A stretch of DNA of 51,751 nt, taken from assembly GCA_964559845.1 (NCBI GenBank), contig CAZLJF010000009.1, positions 1-51,751 on the forward strand. Reading direction: 5' to 3'. Source of the DNA: WSZY01 sp964559845 (GTDB taxonomy: Bacteria; Pseudomonadota; Zetaproteobacteria; Mariprofundales; Mariprofundaceae). A program made the position numbers and the translations under genes. The notes beneath the pieces were generated by a model. The model was given only the letters and a program-made list of their open reading frames with translations, had not been told where the DNA came from and did no database searches. This document shows positions 32,447-41,644 of the stretch, in pieces; position 1 is the stretch's first letter, and the number at the start of each line of letters is the position of its first letter.

Positions 32447-35251
32447 TTACAGCTTCGCAGCAACTTCCTCAATAATGTAAAATTCAAAGGTATCGCCGAC
32501 CTTCACATCGTTGAAGTTCTCAATACCGATGCCGCATTCGTAGCCGCTCTTCACCTCTTTCACGTCGTCCTTGAAACGCTTCAGAGAAGCAAGCCTGCCA
32601 TCATAAATCAGGACGCCTTCACGCAGGACACGCACGTTGGAGTTGCGTTGAGCGTAACCATCGGTCATGTAGCAACCTGCAACAGTGCCAACCTTCGGCA
32701 CCTGGAAGACATCGCGCACTTCTGCACTGCCGGTCACCTTCTCGACCTCTTCCGGTGAGAGCTTGCCGGCCATGGCATCCTTGATCTCATCAATGGCATC
32801 GTAGATCACCTTGTAGAAACGGATATCAACCCCTTCAGCCTCGGCTAACTTCTTGCCCTTTGCTTCAGGACGCACATTGAACCCGATAATGATGGCATTG
32901 GCAGCCGATGCCAGCATGACATCGGACTCGGTGATACCGCCAATCCCTTTATGGATCACCTTCACTTCAACCTCATCTGTGCCGACCTTGACCAGAGATT
33001 CCGCCATCGCTTCAACGGAACCGGTCACATCGCCCTTGATCAGTACCGGAACCTCTGCAATACCACTCTTCACTGCCGCAAAGAGATCGTCAAAGCTTGC
33101 CTTGGTCTGTGTTGCCACACCTTGCTGACGAATCTTCTCTTTACGGTAAGAGACAATATCACGCGCCTGGCGCTCATTCTCAACAACCATAATCTCCTGG
33201 CCGGCCTCCGGAACCGCCTCCAGTCCAAGCAGTTCAAACGGAATCGACGGGCCGGCAGTTTTATGCTGAACGGCATTCTCATCGACAATGGCACGAATAC
33301 GACCCATAACCGTGCCCACGACAACAATATCGCCCTTCTTGAATGTGCCATTCCTAACCAGAACCGTTGCCGCCGGGCCTCTCCCCTTATCAAGACGCGA
33401 CTCAATCACCACACCCTGACCGCGACGCTCCGGGTTGGCCTTCAGTTCAAGGATTTCTGTCTGCAGTGCAAGCATTTCAAGCAGATCATCCAGACCCTGC
33501 CCTGTATGGGCCGAAACAGGAACAAAGATGGTATCGCCGCCCCACTCTTCCGGCACAACCTCATATTCGGAAAGCTGGCGCATAACCTTCTCTACATTTG
33601 CACCCTCTTTATCCATCTTGTTGACAGCCACAATGATTGGAACACCTGCAGCACGGGCGTGGTTCAATGCCTCAATCGTCTGTGGCATGACACCATCATC
33701 ACCGGCCACAACCAGCACGGCCACATCTGTCAGTTTCGCACCGCGGGCACGCAGAGCGGTAAATGCCTCATGGCCCGGCGTATCAACAAATACCACCTTG
33801 TCGCCACTATCCAGTTTCACCATGTAGGCGCCGATGTGCTGGGTAATACCGCCGGCTTCACCATCAGCGACATGGGCCTTCCGAAGCGCATCAAGTATCG
33901 AGGTTTTACCATGATCCACATGCCCCATGACAACCACAACAGGAGGGCGTGGCTGCAGATCGGCCTCATCTTCCTCGATCTGTTCAACAAGAACATCTTC
34001 GACCGCCGCCTCGTTGATCACTTTCGGCTTGTGGCCAAACTCTTCAACAATCAGAACAGCCGTCTCCACATCAATACTTTCATTGATGGTTACAGGCGAA
34101 CCCATCTCAAACAGCTTTTTGACAACTTCTCCACCCTTGATTGCCATACGGCTGGCAAGCTCCCCGACAAGAATCGGATCCGTCACTTCAACTTCACGGG
34201 TTACAAAAGCCGCATCCTCTTTGGTAATGGTCTTCGTCCGACTGCGGCCACCCCGGGCCAGACGCGCCTGACGTTCTATCTGCTCCTCGGTCATCACCAT
34301 ATGACGCTTGGATGCATAATCTCGCTTGGCTGCTTTTTCTGCCGGAGAGAGTCTGCGCTTCTGATGCTTGCCGCCGGACCCGCCAGCAAAACCACCACGC
34401 CGCCTCTGCCCTTCGGGAGGAGGGGGGGCAGGCTGAGGTGCGACAGCAACCGAAGGAGAGCGCCTCGGTCCGCCGGGAACACTGCCTCCTCTTGCACCAC
34501 CCCTGCCGCCTGCACCAGCCGATGCACGCTCTTTCCGCCTTTCCGCACGTTCGCTGCTGATATTGGCCTCAATCTGCTTGATTGAAGAGCGGGGCGCCTT
34601 GGATGCTGCAATCTGTGCCGGTGTCAGGCCTCTGCGAATCGTGGTACGCGGGCCTCCTGAACCGGCAGTGCCTCGTCCACCTCTCTCTCTCGTATCTGAA
34701 GGCGTGCGTCTCGTATCTGAGGGCGCACGGGAAGGCTTAGGCTCGCGACGGGAATCTTCACCCTTGCCTGCAACCGGCTTTCTGGTTTCTGCTTTCTTAA
34801 GCGCCTCAACAGCCTGCGAAGCCCGCTGGGCAGGCGAAAGTGCGGGACCTGCAGCCTTTTTGGCAACCGGTTTGGCAACGCTCTTGGTCACCGCCTTCTC
34901 TACCTGTGGCCGTACCGTTGCTCCCGTTTCTGCAACAGGCCCGGCAGCCTGACCGGGTTTACGGCGGCGGCGAACAGAAACCTGAACGGTACGTCCGCGT
35001 CCATCAACACTGCTGCTGCCAATTCGCGCCTGGCCAGCCACCATGGGACGGTTTAACGTCAGGGTCTTACCGCCGGACGGGGCGCTTTTATCACGGTTTT
35101 TCAGGCACTCCTTGATTTTCGCCGTGTCTTCATCATTGAGAAGACTGGTTGGCCCGCTAACCGCCACACTACAACTCACTGCAGCACGTTGCACTTCTGC
35201 AACCGTGACGCCCAGTTCCTTAGCCAATTCGAGGATGCGTTTATTCGCCAT
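32447..35251 (-). CDS. infB: Translation initiation factor IF-2
   Basis: IF-2 is the GTPase that places initiator fMet-tRNA on the ribosome. The 934-residue protein has an IF2_N domain at the start (RILELAKELGVTVAEVQ), a long basic, Arg/Gly/Pro-rich linker up to about 330, a second IF2_N-like region, and the G domain with VVVMGHVDHGKTSILDALRK, DTPGHEAF and NKMDKEG near 445-560. The tRNA-binding C-terminal domains follow. The linker contains a small in-frame repeat (SDTRRTPSDTRE), mirrored in DNA near 34690-34725. The gene follows ylxR by 27 bases in the nusA operon. Confidence 0.98.
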   Translation of the reverse strand: MANKRILELAKELGVTVAEVQRAAVSCSVAVSGPTSLLNDEDTAKIKECLKNRDKSAPSGGKTLTLNRPMVAGQARIGSSSVDGRGRTVQVSVRRRRKPGQAAGPVAETGATVRPQVEKAVTKSVAKPVAKKAAGPALSPAQRASQAVEALKKAETRKPVAGKGEDSRREPKPSRAPSDTRRTPSDTRERGGRGTAGSGGPRTTIRRGLTPAQIAASKAPRSSIKQIEANISSERAERRKERASAGAGGRGGARGGSVPGGPRRSPSVAVAPQPAPPPPEGQRRRGGFAGGSGGKHQKRRLSPAEKAAKRDYASKRHMVMTEEQIERQARLARGGRSRTKTITKEDAAFVTREVEVTDPILVGELASRMAIKGGEVVKKLFEMGSPVTINESIDVETAVLIVEEFGHKPKVINEAAVEDVLVEQIEEDEADLQPRPPVVVVMGHVDHGKTSILDALRKAHVADGEAGGITQHIGAYMVKLDSGDKVVFVDTPGHEAFTALRARGAKLTDVAVLVVAGDDGVMPQTIEALNHARAAGVPIIVAVNKMDKEGANVEKVMRQLSEYEVVPEEWGGDTIFVPVSAHTGQGLDDLLEMLALQTEILELKANPERRGQGVVIESRLDKGRGPAATVLVRNGTFKKGDIVVVGTVMGRIRAIVDENAVQHKTAGPSIPFELLGLEAVPEAGQEIMVVENERQARDIVSYRKEKIRQQGVATQTKASFDDLFAAVKSGIAEVPVLIKGDVTGSVEAMAESLVKVGTDEVEVKVIHKGIGGITESDVMLASAANAIIIGFNVRPEAKGKKLAEAEGVDIRFYKVIYDAIDEIKDAMAGKLSPEEVEKVTGSAEVRDVFQVPKVGTVAGCYMTDGYAQRNSNVRVLREGVLIYDGRLASLKRFKDDVKEVKSGYECGIGIENFNDVKVGDTFEFYIIEEVAAKL

Positions 35252-35278
35252 GTCGTACCTTTACCCTGATTTTCTAAC

Positions 35279-35923
35279 TCAATTCAATTTTAATCCAATC
35301 GTTCGCTCATACCAGACACAGAAGCGGTGCAGCTTTGCCGATACAGCCGTTATGTCCAAGGCCGCCACCGAAATTTTATCTCTGGCAAAAGCCTCGGCAA
35401 GAAACGAAGCAGAAAAGCTGTGCAACAGCACTGTTTTTTTGCCCGCTTCCTCCCTTTTTCCGGCGGCATCGCCAATCTGCCGCACCAGAGCCTCACCGGC
35501 ATCTGCTGCCAGCAACAGCAGCAGGGGGGCATTCTTCCACATTTGATGCATCACCGCATCTCTTCCCAGCACGGCAACTGCACGATGCTGCGAAAACAGG
35601 CGCATCAACTGCCGGTGCAATCCTTGCCGCAACCGCTCAATCAGTTCCGAACGCTGCGGCAATTGCACACTAAAATGCCTGCGTAATGCCCCAAGCCTCC
35701 TGTCTGACAACTGAGCAAGACACGCCGCTCTCATACAAAGGTATGCTCCCCGTCCCGGTGCCTTCTGAAAAAGGTCGGGCCAAAGCCGGCCTTCATCATC
35801 AACCACCAGACGTAACATCGCTCCCTTTTCCGCCCTGTTTCGGCAGACCAGGCATTGACGTTGATTCAGCCTCCGTTCTGCCCTGGAAGCAGAACCCGAA
35901 ACAGTACCGGAAGTATTACTCAA
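35279..35923 (-). CDS. YlxR (DUF448) RNA-binding protein with L7Ae-like C-terminal region
   Basis: Residues about 18-85 match the YlxR/DUF448 family (RQCLVCRNRAEKGAMLRLV, then PGRGAYLCMRAACLAQL), a predicted RNA-binding fold almost always found between nusA and infB. Residues about 95-205 look like an L7Ae-type alpha/beta domain (AVAVLGRDAVMHQM, then PLLLLLAADAGEALVRQI), the arrangement seen in alphaproteobacterial DUF448 proteins; in Gram-positives the two are often separate genes. Its role is not settled, though a regulator of RNase P has been proposed for YlxR. It overlaps nusA by eight bases. Confidence 0.85.
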   Translation of the reverse strand: MSNTSGTVSGSASRAERRLNQRQCLVCRNRAEKGAMLRLVVDDEGRLWPDLFQKAPGRGAYLCMRAACLAQLSDRRLGALRRHFSVQLPQRSELIERLRQGLHRQLMRLFSQHRAVAVLGRDAVMHQMWKNAPLLLLLAADAGEALVRQIGDAAGKREEAGKKTVLLHSFSASFLAEAFARDKISVAALDITAVSAKLHRFCVWYERTIGLKLN

Positions 35924-37385
35924 ACCAGCCGCAGGCCTCCCTTGCTGCCAAAATCAACGCTTCCGTCTGATCCCGGCTAAGGCCTTCAATATCCTCAATC
36001 TCATCGATTGAAACCTCTGCCAGCGCTGCCACTGTCGTCATCTGGCGTGCAGCAAGCTGCTCAGCAATTTCGCGTGTCATACCAGGCAGATCAAGCAGGG
36101 AAACAGCCGCCTCACCCTCTTCACTGGAACCCTGCAACGCCTTGTCCAGCAGGGCATTACGGGCGCGTTTCTGAAGCTCCTGCGCCAGATCGGCATCCAG
36201 CCCTTCAATGGCAGCAATATCCTCAACAGCACAGTAGGCGAGGTCATCCAGCGCCATAAAGCCTTCACTCACCAGCAACGCAGCAAAATCTTCATCAACA
36301 TCAAGCCCTGCCTGGAAATCAGCCTTGGCCGATTCAATCTCCTCACTGCGCTTCTGCTGCTCTTCGCCCGATGACATAATTTCAATATTCCAGCCGGAGA
36401 GTTCGGATGCCAGACGCACATTCTGGCCGCGGCGGCCAATGGCAACGGCAAGATTATCCTCCGCCACGGCAACTTCGATGGTGCCCCTCTCCTCATCCAC
36501 CATCACTCGCTCAATTTCGGCAGGCGCCAATGCGTTGACGATAAATGCGGCAGGGTCTTCCGTCCACTCGATGATATCGATTTTTTCACCATGCAATTCG
36601 TTGACAACCGCCTGCACACGTGCGCCGCGCATACCTACACATGCCCCCACCGGGTCAATACTCGGATCGGTCGAAATCACGGCAATCTTGCTGCGCGAAC
36701 CCGGATCACGGGCAATGGCCTGAATCGTAACCAGCCCATCCTGAATTTCAGGCACCTCCTGCTCAAAAAGGTTCAGCACCATGCCTGCATCGGAACGGGA
36801 GAGAAATACCAGAGGACCTTTCGGCTGATTGCGAACCTCGCGAAGATAGGCGCGCACACAATCGCCCTGCCGGAATGATTCACGCGGCAACAGATCTTCA
36901 CGGTACATCACCGCCTCACCACGGCCAAGATCAACATAGACATTGCCACGCTCAACACGCTTCACAATGCCGGTAATCAGTTCGCCGACACGCGGTTCAT
37001 ATTCTGCAACCACACGCTCGCGTTCCGCTTCACGGATCTTCTGGTTGATTACCTGCTTGGCGGTCTGTGCAGCGATACGCCCCAGTTCAATCGGCGGCAG
37101 CGATTCACGGAACTCGGTGCCGATCTCCGCTTCAGGATCAAGCTCTCTTCCCTGCTCCAGCGTCAACTCGTTCTCTTCGTCCTCAACCTCTTCAACGACA
37201 GTACGCACATGGCTAAGCTTCATCTCTCCGGTTTCGCGGTTGATGACGGCTTCAATATTCCTGTTGCCATAGGTGCGACGGGCAGCGGTTCTGATCGCCT
37301 GCTCCATCGCCTCGATCACCAGTTCCCGCTCAACAGATTTCTCACGAGCCACTGCATCGGCCACCTGTAATATTTCAACATTCAT
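35916..37385 (-). CDS. nusA: Transcription termination/antitermination factor NusA
   Basis: NusA binds RNA polymerase and nascent RNA, promoting pausing and termination or, with partners, antitermination. Domains in order are the N-terminal polymerase-binding region (1-125), S1 (about 132-200, GELITGIVKRVERGNVYVDLG), KH1 and KH2 (about 225-345, VGACVGMRGARVQAVVNEL and VAIGRRGQNVRLASELSGW) and two C-terminal acidic helix-hairpin repeats (about 365-485) as in E. coli. Length (489) matches the proteobacterial long form. It follows rimP by 47 bases. NusA is known to autoregulate this operon in E. coli. Confidence 0.98.
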   Translation of the reverse strand: MNVEILQVADAVAREKSVERELVIEAMEQAIRTAARRTYGNRNIEAVINRETGEMKLSHVRTVVEEVEDEENELTLEQGRELDPEAEIGTEFRESLPPIELGRIAAQTAKQVINQKIREAERERVVAEYEPRVGELITGIVKRVERGNVYVDLGRGEAVMYREDLLPRESFRQGDCVRAYLREVRNQPKGPLVFLSRSDAGMVLNLFEQEVPEIQDGLVTIQAIARDPGSRSKIAVISTDPSIDPVGACVGMRGARVQAVVNELHGEKIDIIEWTEDPAAFIVNALAPAEIERVMVDEERGTIEVAVAEDNLAVAIGRRGQNVRLASELSGWNIEIMSSGEEQQKRSEEIESAKADFQAGLDVDEDFAALLVSEGFMALDDLAYCAVEDIAAIEGLDADLAQELQKRARNALLDKALQGSSEEGEAAVSLLDLPGMTREIAEQLAARQMTTVAALAEVSIDEIEDIEGLSRDQTEALILAAREACGWFE

Positions 37386-37432
37386 TGTCTGTTATCCTCT
37401 TCCAGTCGATTTCATTCAATCAAAATCAAAAT

Positions 37433-37903
37433 TTACTTTTTCTTGCCCCGTGAAACCCTTTCCCAGTTCACTGTGCGCACAACACGCTTCACTTCACTGA
37501 GTGCAAAATAACGTGCTTCACATCCCCGCTGCTGAATCAAAAAACCTTCCTGGTCGGGGCCAAGGTTCTCGCCCTCAACGGGCTCTCCCTCTTCAAACAC
37601 CACCCTGATCCATTCATTCCGATAGCGCTCAAAATCCGCAGCAGTCTCAAGCGGCCAATCCAGCCCCGGCGATGAAAGTTCCAGACGAAACCTGCACGGA
37701 ATCAGATCCTCCACATCAAGCTGCAGAGCCAGTCCGCGACTAATTCGAGCCAGCGTGTCCGAATCCACACCACCTTTGCGATCGACAAGCACCTGAACAA
37801 GCTGATTGCTTCTGGTGCCGCCAATACGGACACGCAGAACATCAACCCCGAGCTCTTCGGCAATAGGAGCAACCAGTTCAAGTACTTTTGATTCCAGACT
37901 CAC
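37433..37903 (-). CDS. rimP: Ribosome maturation factor RimP
   Basis: RimP binds the 30S subunit and is needed for efficient maturation before S12 and other proteins join. The 156-residue protein shows the N-terminal VLELVAPIAEELGVDVLRVRI, the central DLIPCRFRLELSSPGLDWPL and a C-terminal beta domain. I start it at a GTG at 37903 because AAGGAG lies six bases upstream; the frame is open 18 codons further, but that part has no ribosome site. It is the first gene of the nusA-infB operon, with a leader that may hold an attenuator. Confidence 0.93.
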   Translation of the reverse strand: MSLESKVLELVAPIAEELGVDVLRVRIGGTRSNQLVQVLVDRKGGVDSDTLARISRGLALQLDVEDLIPCRFRLELSSPGLDWPLETAADFERYRNEWIRVVFEEGEPVEGENLGPDQEGFLIQQRGCEARYFALSEVKRVVRTVNWERVSRGKKK

Positions 37904-37962
37904 TACCAGCTCCTTCCAACACAAACCGCCCTCGGTTTTAAAGATCACAAAGCCCAAAAAAC

Positions 37963-37985
37963 AAAAAAAGCGAGCCGCAGCTCAC
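37963..37985 (-). terminator. Terminator-like hairpin in the rimP-nusA leader
   Basis: Read on the minus strand, GTGAGC and GCTCGC pair around a TGCG loop and are followed by seven T, with six more T a few bases on. It sits about 65 bases upstream of the rimP start. It could be an attenuator in the operon leader, or it could stop antisense transcription coming from the 38.9-44.7 kb operon through cmoM. Confidence 0.6.
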
Positions 37986-38001
37986 TTTCCCGAGTTGGCG
38001 A

Positions 38002-38029
38002 ACGATACGCCCAAACCCGGAAATTGCAA
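38002..38029 (-). promoter_or_regulatory. Candidate promoter of the rimP-nusA-infB operon
   Basis: On the minus strand, TTGCAA (38024-38029) and TATCGT (38002-38007) are separated by 16 bases, a plausible sigma-70 pair. The start would fall near 37995, just before the terminator-like hairpin. It is motif reading only. Confidence 0.4.
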
Positions 38030-38101
38030 GCTGGTTGTCCCGGCCATAGAACCGGATAGCTTCCTCCGCATATATGGCATCATGACCGGAGAGCAGCAAC
38101 A

Positions 38102-38884
38102 ATGATTAAATCCGACCGCAACTTTGATGATCTCGCCACCCGCTTTGCCCGTAATATTTACGGCAGCGCCAAAGGCGAAGTCCGCCTGGCTATTGTCTGG
38201 GAACACCTGCTGCGAACCATCCCCGAACTGTCGGAGGGCAAACCTCTGCGCATCCTCGATGCCGGCTGCGGACTGGGGCAGATGGGGCTGAAACTTGCCG
38301 AACAGGGACATCAACTGCTGCTCTCCGATCTGTCGAAAAAGATGGTAGAAGAGACAGGCAAGCTGTTTGAAAGGGAGTTTCCAAACGCCGCTATTACACT
38401 GCTGCATAAACCTGTTCAGGAATTGGCTGCTGAGAAATTTGGTCAGTTCGATCTGATTCTATTCCATGCCGTACTCGAATGGCTGGCCGAGCCTGAAAAG
38501 ACGCTCCATCACCTGACCCACCTTCTCAAACCCGGCGGCCACTTATCGCTGATGTTTTATAATCGCGATGCGCTCATCTTCCGCAACCTGATTCGCGGCA
38601 ACTGGCGCAAGGCAGAGAGCGACAACCTGCAGGGTGATGAGGGCGGCCTTACCCCCTATCACCCCCTTACCCTTGAAGAGGTGGAGGGCTGGTTAACTGA
38701 ATGGGATTTTGAAACATTAAGCCGGGCCGGTGTACGGGTGGTTTACGACTATATGGAGCGCCGCATCCGTGACAAACGCCCTGTTGAAGAGATCGTGCGC
38801 ATCGAGATGAAGTATGCACAGCATGAGCCCTATCTGCATCTCGGCCGTTACCTGCATCTGGTGGTACAGAAACCGGTCAGTTAA
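38102..38884 (+). CDS. cmoM: tRNA 5-carboxymethoxyuridine methyltransferase CmoM
   Basis: CmoM methylates the carboxyl group of 5-carboxymethoxyuridine at the wobble position of certain tRNAs, using SAM. The N-terminus DRNFDDLATRFARNIYGSAKG is nearly the same as E. coli CmoM (SmtA). The SAM-binding ILDAGCGLGQMG, the LFHAVLEWLAEPEKTL segment, LSLMFYNRDAL and the C-terminal EPYLHLGRYLHLV all align with it. Length 260 residues is typical. The gene has no operon partner: it is divergent from rimP and overlaps the convergent binding-protein gene by eight bases. Confidence 0.93.
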   Translation: MIKSDRNFDDLATRFARNIYGSAKGEVRLAIVWEHLLRTIPELSEGKPLRILDAGCGLGQMGLKLAEQGHQLLLSDLSKKMVEETGKLFEREFPNAAITLLHKPVQELAAEKFGQFDLILFHAVLEWLAEPEKTLHHLTHLLKPGGHLSLMFYNRDALIFRNLIRGNWRKAESDNLQGDEGGLTPYHPLTLEEVEGWLTEWDFETLSRAGVRVVYDYMERRIRDKRPVEEIVRIEMKYAQHEPYLHLGRYLHLVVQKPVS

Positions 38885-40376
38885 CAACTTTTAATTCACG
38901 AAGTGAAAGCAGGCTGCCATCGGCTGCCGGTTCAAAGCCACGAATGCGCGGGCCGGAAACGGCGATTACCGGCTGATACCAGAGTGGAATATAGACCTGA
39001 TCGGCTTGCATCTGCTGCTGCACCCTGGCATAAAGTCGAACACGTTCGGCCTGATCCTCACTGCTTGCAGCGGCATCCAGCCACTCATCCACCTGTTTAT
39101 TGCTATACCTGCCACGATTTGAGCCGGCAGGCGGCCACATCCCGGAATGCAATATCCAGCGATAGATATCCGGATCGGTGATGCCGACCCAGTCGAGCGA
39201 AAAAAGTTGAAAGTCGCCCCGCTTGATACGTGCATAAAAGCCGCCCCACTCCAGCGACTCAATGGAAACATCCACGCCCAGCTTCTGCCAGCTATCTGCA
39301 ATAGCCGTGACCAGCCGCAAGCGGGTCGGATTGGTGCTGGTACGGTAGGTCAGGTGAAATCGTACTCCCTCCGTATCTCTTGGAAATCCGGCTGCATCCA
39401 GAAGCCTTTCTGCCTCTACAGGATCGAATCGGGTTTCGTGAAGAGCGGCTGCAGCCCAGTGGGATGATGTTAAAACGGTTTCCGCAAGCTCCGGAAGATC
39501 TGAAAAGAGCGCCTTTTTCAACCGTTTTCTATCCAGACCCAGTGCCAGCGCCCTGCGGACACGAACATCTTTCAGATACTGATCCTGAAGGTTCAGGCCG
39601 ATGTAGGAGAAAGTGGTGGATGGTTTATACTGAATCTCAATGCCATTCTGCCTTTGCAGATAAGGCAGCAGGTGCGGCGGCAGCTCTCCCTGGGTAAAAT
39701 CAAGCTCGCCGCGTACCAGTTTCAGAACTCGCGTCACAGGATCTTTAACAGCGATAAAACTTAACCGGTTCTCAGCGCTTGAAGCATCAACAGGTGTGAT
39801 ATCGATATGGTTTCCCTGCCATGAAGAGAGACGATAGGGGCCACAACCGGTCACAGTTCGGGGGCTATGCCCCTGTCTGGCAACAGACTCCGGAATGACA
39901 CCGATTGCAAGCCTTGTAAGTAACGAGGCGTCCGGCCGCTTCAACTTAATCCGAAGCCGGTCGTCTGCCAGCAGTTCAATCTTATCAATTGCCGCCAGCC
40001 CTGCCCGCAGCGGACTTGCCATCGCCTCGTCCAGTACTGCATTCAGGGTTGCTGCAACATCTGCAGCCCGAACAGGGGAGCCATCATGGAAACGAACCCC
40101 CTGCTTCAACGTGAACTCCCACGTAAGCGGATCGGGATGACGCCATGACGCTGCCAGATCGGGCCGGGGAAGAAACTGTGCATCCAGTCGAACCAGCCCC
40201 CGGTGCAGAAACGCCTGCAGCCGATGTGAAGCCGCATCAGTGGCAAAGCGTGAATCAAGGCTCATCGGCAACTGGGCAAGACCGACCCTGATGGTGGACG
40301 GATCACCGGAAGAGCCGCTGCAAGCAGCAGAAACCAGTGCTGCAATCAGTGCGACAAATAAAACAGATCGCTTCAT
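38877..40376 (-). CDS. ABC-type peptide/solute-binding lipoprotein (SBP family 5)
   Basis: A family 5 extracellular solute-binding protein, the class that delivers oligopeptides, dipeptides or nickel to ABC permeases. The N-terminus is a lipoprotein signal (KRSVLFVALIAALVSAAC; lipobox VSAAC), so the mature protein is anchored in the periplasm. Typical segments are LTWEFTLKQGVRFHDGSPV, the following ADVAATLNAV and the C-terminal QMQADQVYIPLWYQPVIAVSG. No permease or ATPase gene is adjacent, so it is an orphan here and its ligand is unknown. The ATG at 40376 gives a four-base overlap with the preceding methyltransferase gene; a start three codons upstream is possible. Confidence 0.9.
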   Translation of the reverse strand: MKRSVLFVALIAALVSAACSGSSGDPSTIRVGLAQLPMSLDSRFATDAASHRLQAFLHRGLVRLDAQFLPRPDLAASWRHPDPLTWEFTLKQGVRFHDGSPVRAADVAATLNAVLDEAMASPLRAGLAAIDKIELLADDRLRIKLKRPDASLLTRLAIGVIPESVARQGHSPRTVTGCGPYRLSSWQGNHIDITPVDASSAENRLSFIAVKDPVTRVLKLVRGELDFTQGELPPHLLPYLQRQNGIEIQYKPSTTFSYIGLNLQDQYLKDVRVRRALALGLDRKRLKKALFSDLPELAETVLTSSHWAAAALHETRFDPVEAERLLDAAGFPRDTEGVRFHLTYRTSTNPTRLRLVTAIADSWQKLGVDVSIESLEWGGFYARIKRGDFQLFSLDWVGITDPDIYRWILHSGMWPPAGSNRGRYSNKQVDEWLDAAASSEDQAERVRLYARVQQQMQADQVYIPLWYQPVIAVSGPRIRGFEPAADGSLLSLRELKVVN

Positions 40377-41644
40377 CTTACCCACAGGCTCATCGCCTCA
40401 ACATGACCGGTATAGGGAAACAGATCGAGTGCGCGCAGTGTTTTCAAACGATAACCGAGCGATTGCAGTATGTCGCCATCGCGGCTGCCGGATGCAACAT
40501 CGCAATTCACCATAATGATTTTTGCCGGTAACAGGCTTCCCATCATACTGCACACCTTTTTAGCGCCGCGCCGCGGCGGATCAAGAATCAGTACATCGGC
40601 ACCGGCAAAGGGTTCAACATCAAACGTTTCGAAAAGGTTGGCCTGTTGATAGCTTGCTTCGAGTCTCAACCGTTTTGCATTGGCATTGGCCGCCCGCACA
40701 CTGGCATGATTGAGTTCCGCACCTGTCACTTTCACCCCAAGAGCCGCAGAAACAGGCAACGAAAAATTGCCGACACCGGAAAAGAGATCAACAACAAAAC
40801 GAGCGCCTTCACACCACTCTGCCACCTGTTCAATCATCTGACGATTGCCCTCTTTTTGCCCCTGAATAAAGTCGTCCGGGCCAATCTGAATCAGGATATC
40901 TTTGTCGTCACCCTCCGGAAGTGCATCATAAAAACAGTGAACCGGCCTTGATAACGGCAACGTCACTCCGTTCTTCCGATGCCACCACTGTACTGCCAGA
41001 CCATCCACGGCATGAAACGGTATGGCAGATCCGTCTATTGCAACACCGCCCTCAAGAATCAGGTGTATCCCATCTTCAAGCTGCACAAGCTGCACTGATT
41101 CAAACAATTCCAAAGCTATCGCATCGGCGGATGACTCCAGCTTCTGACGGAGAACATTCGCCTCGTCTGTTGCCGTCATACATGATTGATGTCGAACAAC
41201 CCTGTGGGCGTTTTTAGCCCGAAACCCCAGAAAGGAGCCGTCACTATCCTTTCCGACATACCATCGTAATCGACGTCTGCCATGTCCGCTTGTAACTTCA
41301 GCGGGTATCCATAGCGTGTTATTTGATTGATGCTTGCGGAACGCATCAGAAACCCAGCCGGACTTAATTTCCGCCTGTTTGTGCTGTTTAATATGTTGCA
41401 GCGCGCAGCCACCGCACTGTTCAGCTACAGGGCAGTCGGGTTCAATCCGATCAGGGGATGCCTTGAGCACTTGAATAAGGGATGCGCGTGCAGCACCGCG
41501 CCGCTTCTGAATCGGCTTAAAAGAGATAAGATCACCGGGGACAGAGTTGGCAACAAGAAACGAATGGCCACCAGCACGAATCAGAGCCTCCCCGCCAGGC
41601 AAAACAGATTCAGTTTCTCCTGTTAAATGTAAGTTACCACTCAC
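40373..41644 (-). CDS. TrmA/RlmC/RlmD-type uracil-C5 RNA methyltransferase
   Basis: These enzymes form 5-methyluridine in 23S rRNA or tRNA. A [4Fe-4S] cluster motif is present: Cys71, Cys77, Cys80 and Cys155, closely matching RlmD spacing, after a TRAM-like N-terminal domain (SVLPGGEALIRAGGHSFLVAN). The SAM domain has DLFSGVGNFSLPVSAALG, LDPPRRGAKK and the catalytic-Cys motif MVNCDVASGSRD. The Cys follows Asn rather than the more common Ser. At 423 residues it fits RlmD better than TrmA, but the target nucleotide cannot be fixed. It shares an ATGA overlap with the kinase gene before it. Confidence 0.88.
   Translation of the reverse strand: MSGNLHLTGETESVLPGGEALIRAGGHSFLVANSVPGDLISFKPIQKRRGAARASLIQVLKASPDRIEPDCPVAEQCGGCALQHIKQHKQAEIKSGWVSDAFRKHQSNNTLWIPAEVTSGHGRRRLRWYVGKDSDGSFLGFRAKNAHRVVRHQSCMTATDEANVLRQKLESSADAIALELFESVQLVQLEDGIHLILEGGVAIDGSAIPFHAVDGLAVQWWHRKNGVTLPLSRPVHCFYDALPEGDDKDILIQIGPDDFIQGQKEGNRQMIEQVAEWCEGARFVVDLFSGVGNFSLPVSAALGVKVTGAELNHASVRAANANAKRLRLEASYQQANLFETFDVEPFAGADVLILDPPRRGAKKVCSMMGSLLPAKIIMVNCDVASGSRDGDILQSLGYRLKTLRALDLFPYTGHVEAMSLWVR

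Noticed and set aside
32951..34585. 544-codon plus-strand frame opposite infB
   Set aside because: It is a His/Asn-rich shadow frame over a highly conserved gene, without ribosome site or recognisable domain.
34690..34725. Short direct repeat that might suggest a CRISPR or tandem array
   Set aside because: It is an in-frame repeat inside the low-complexity basic linker of IF-2; there are only two units.
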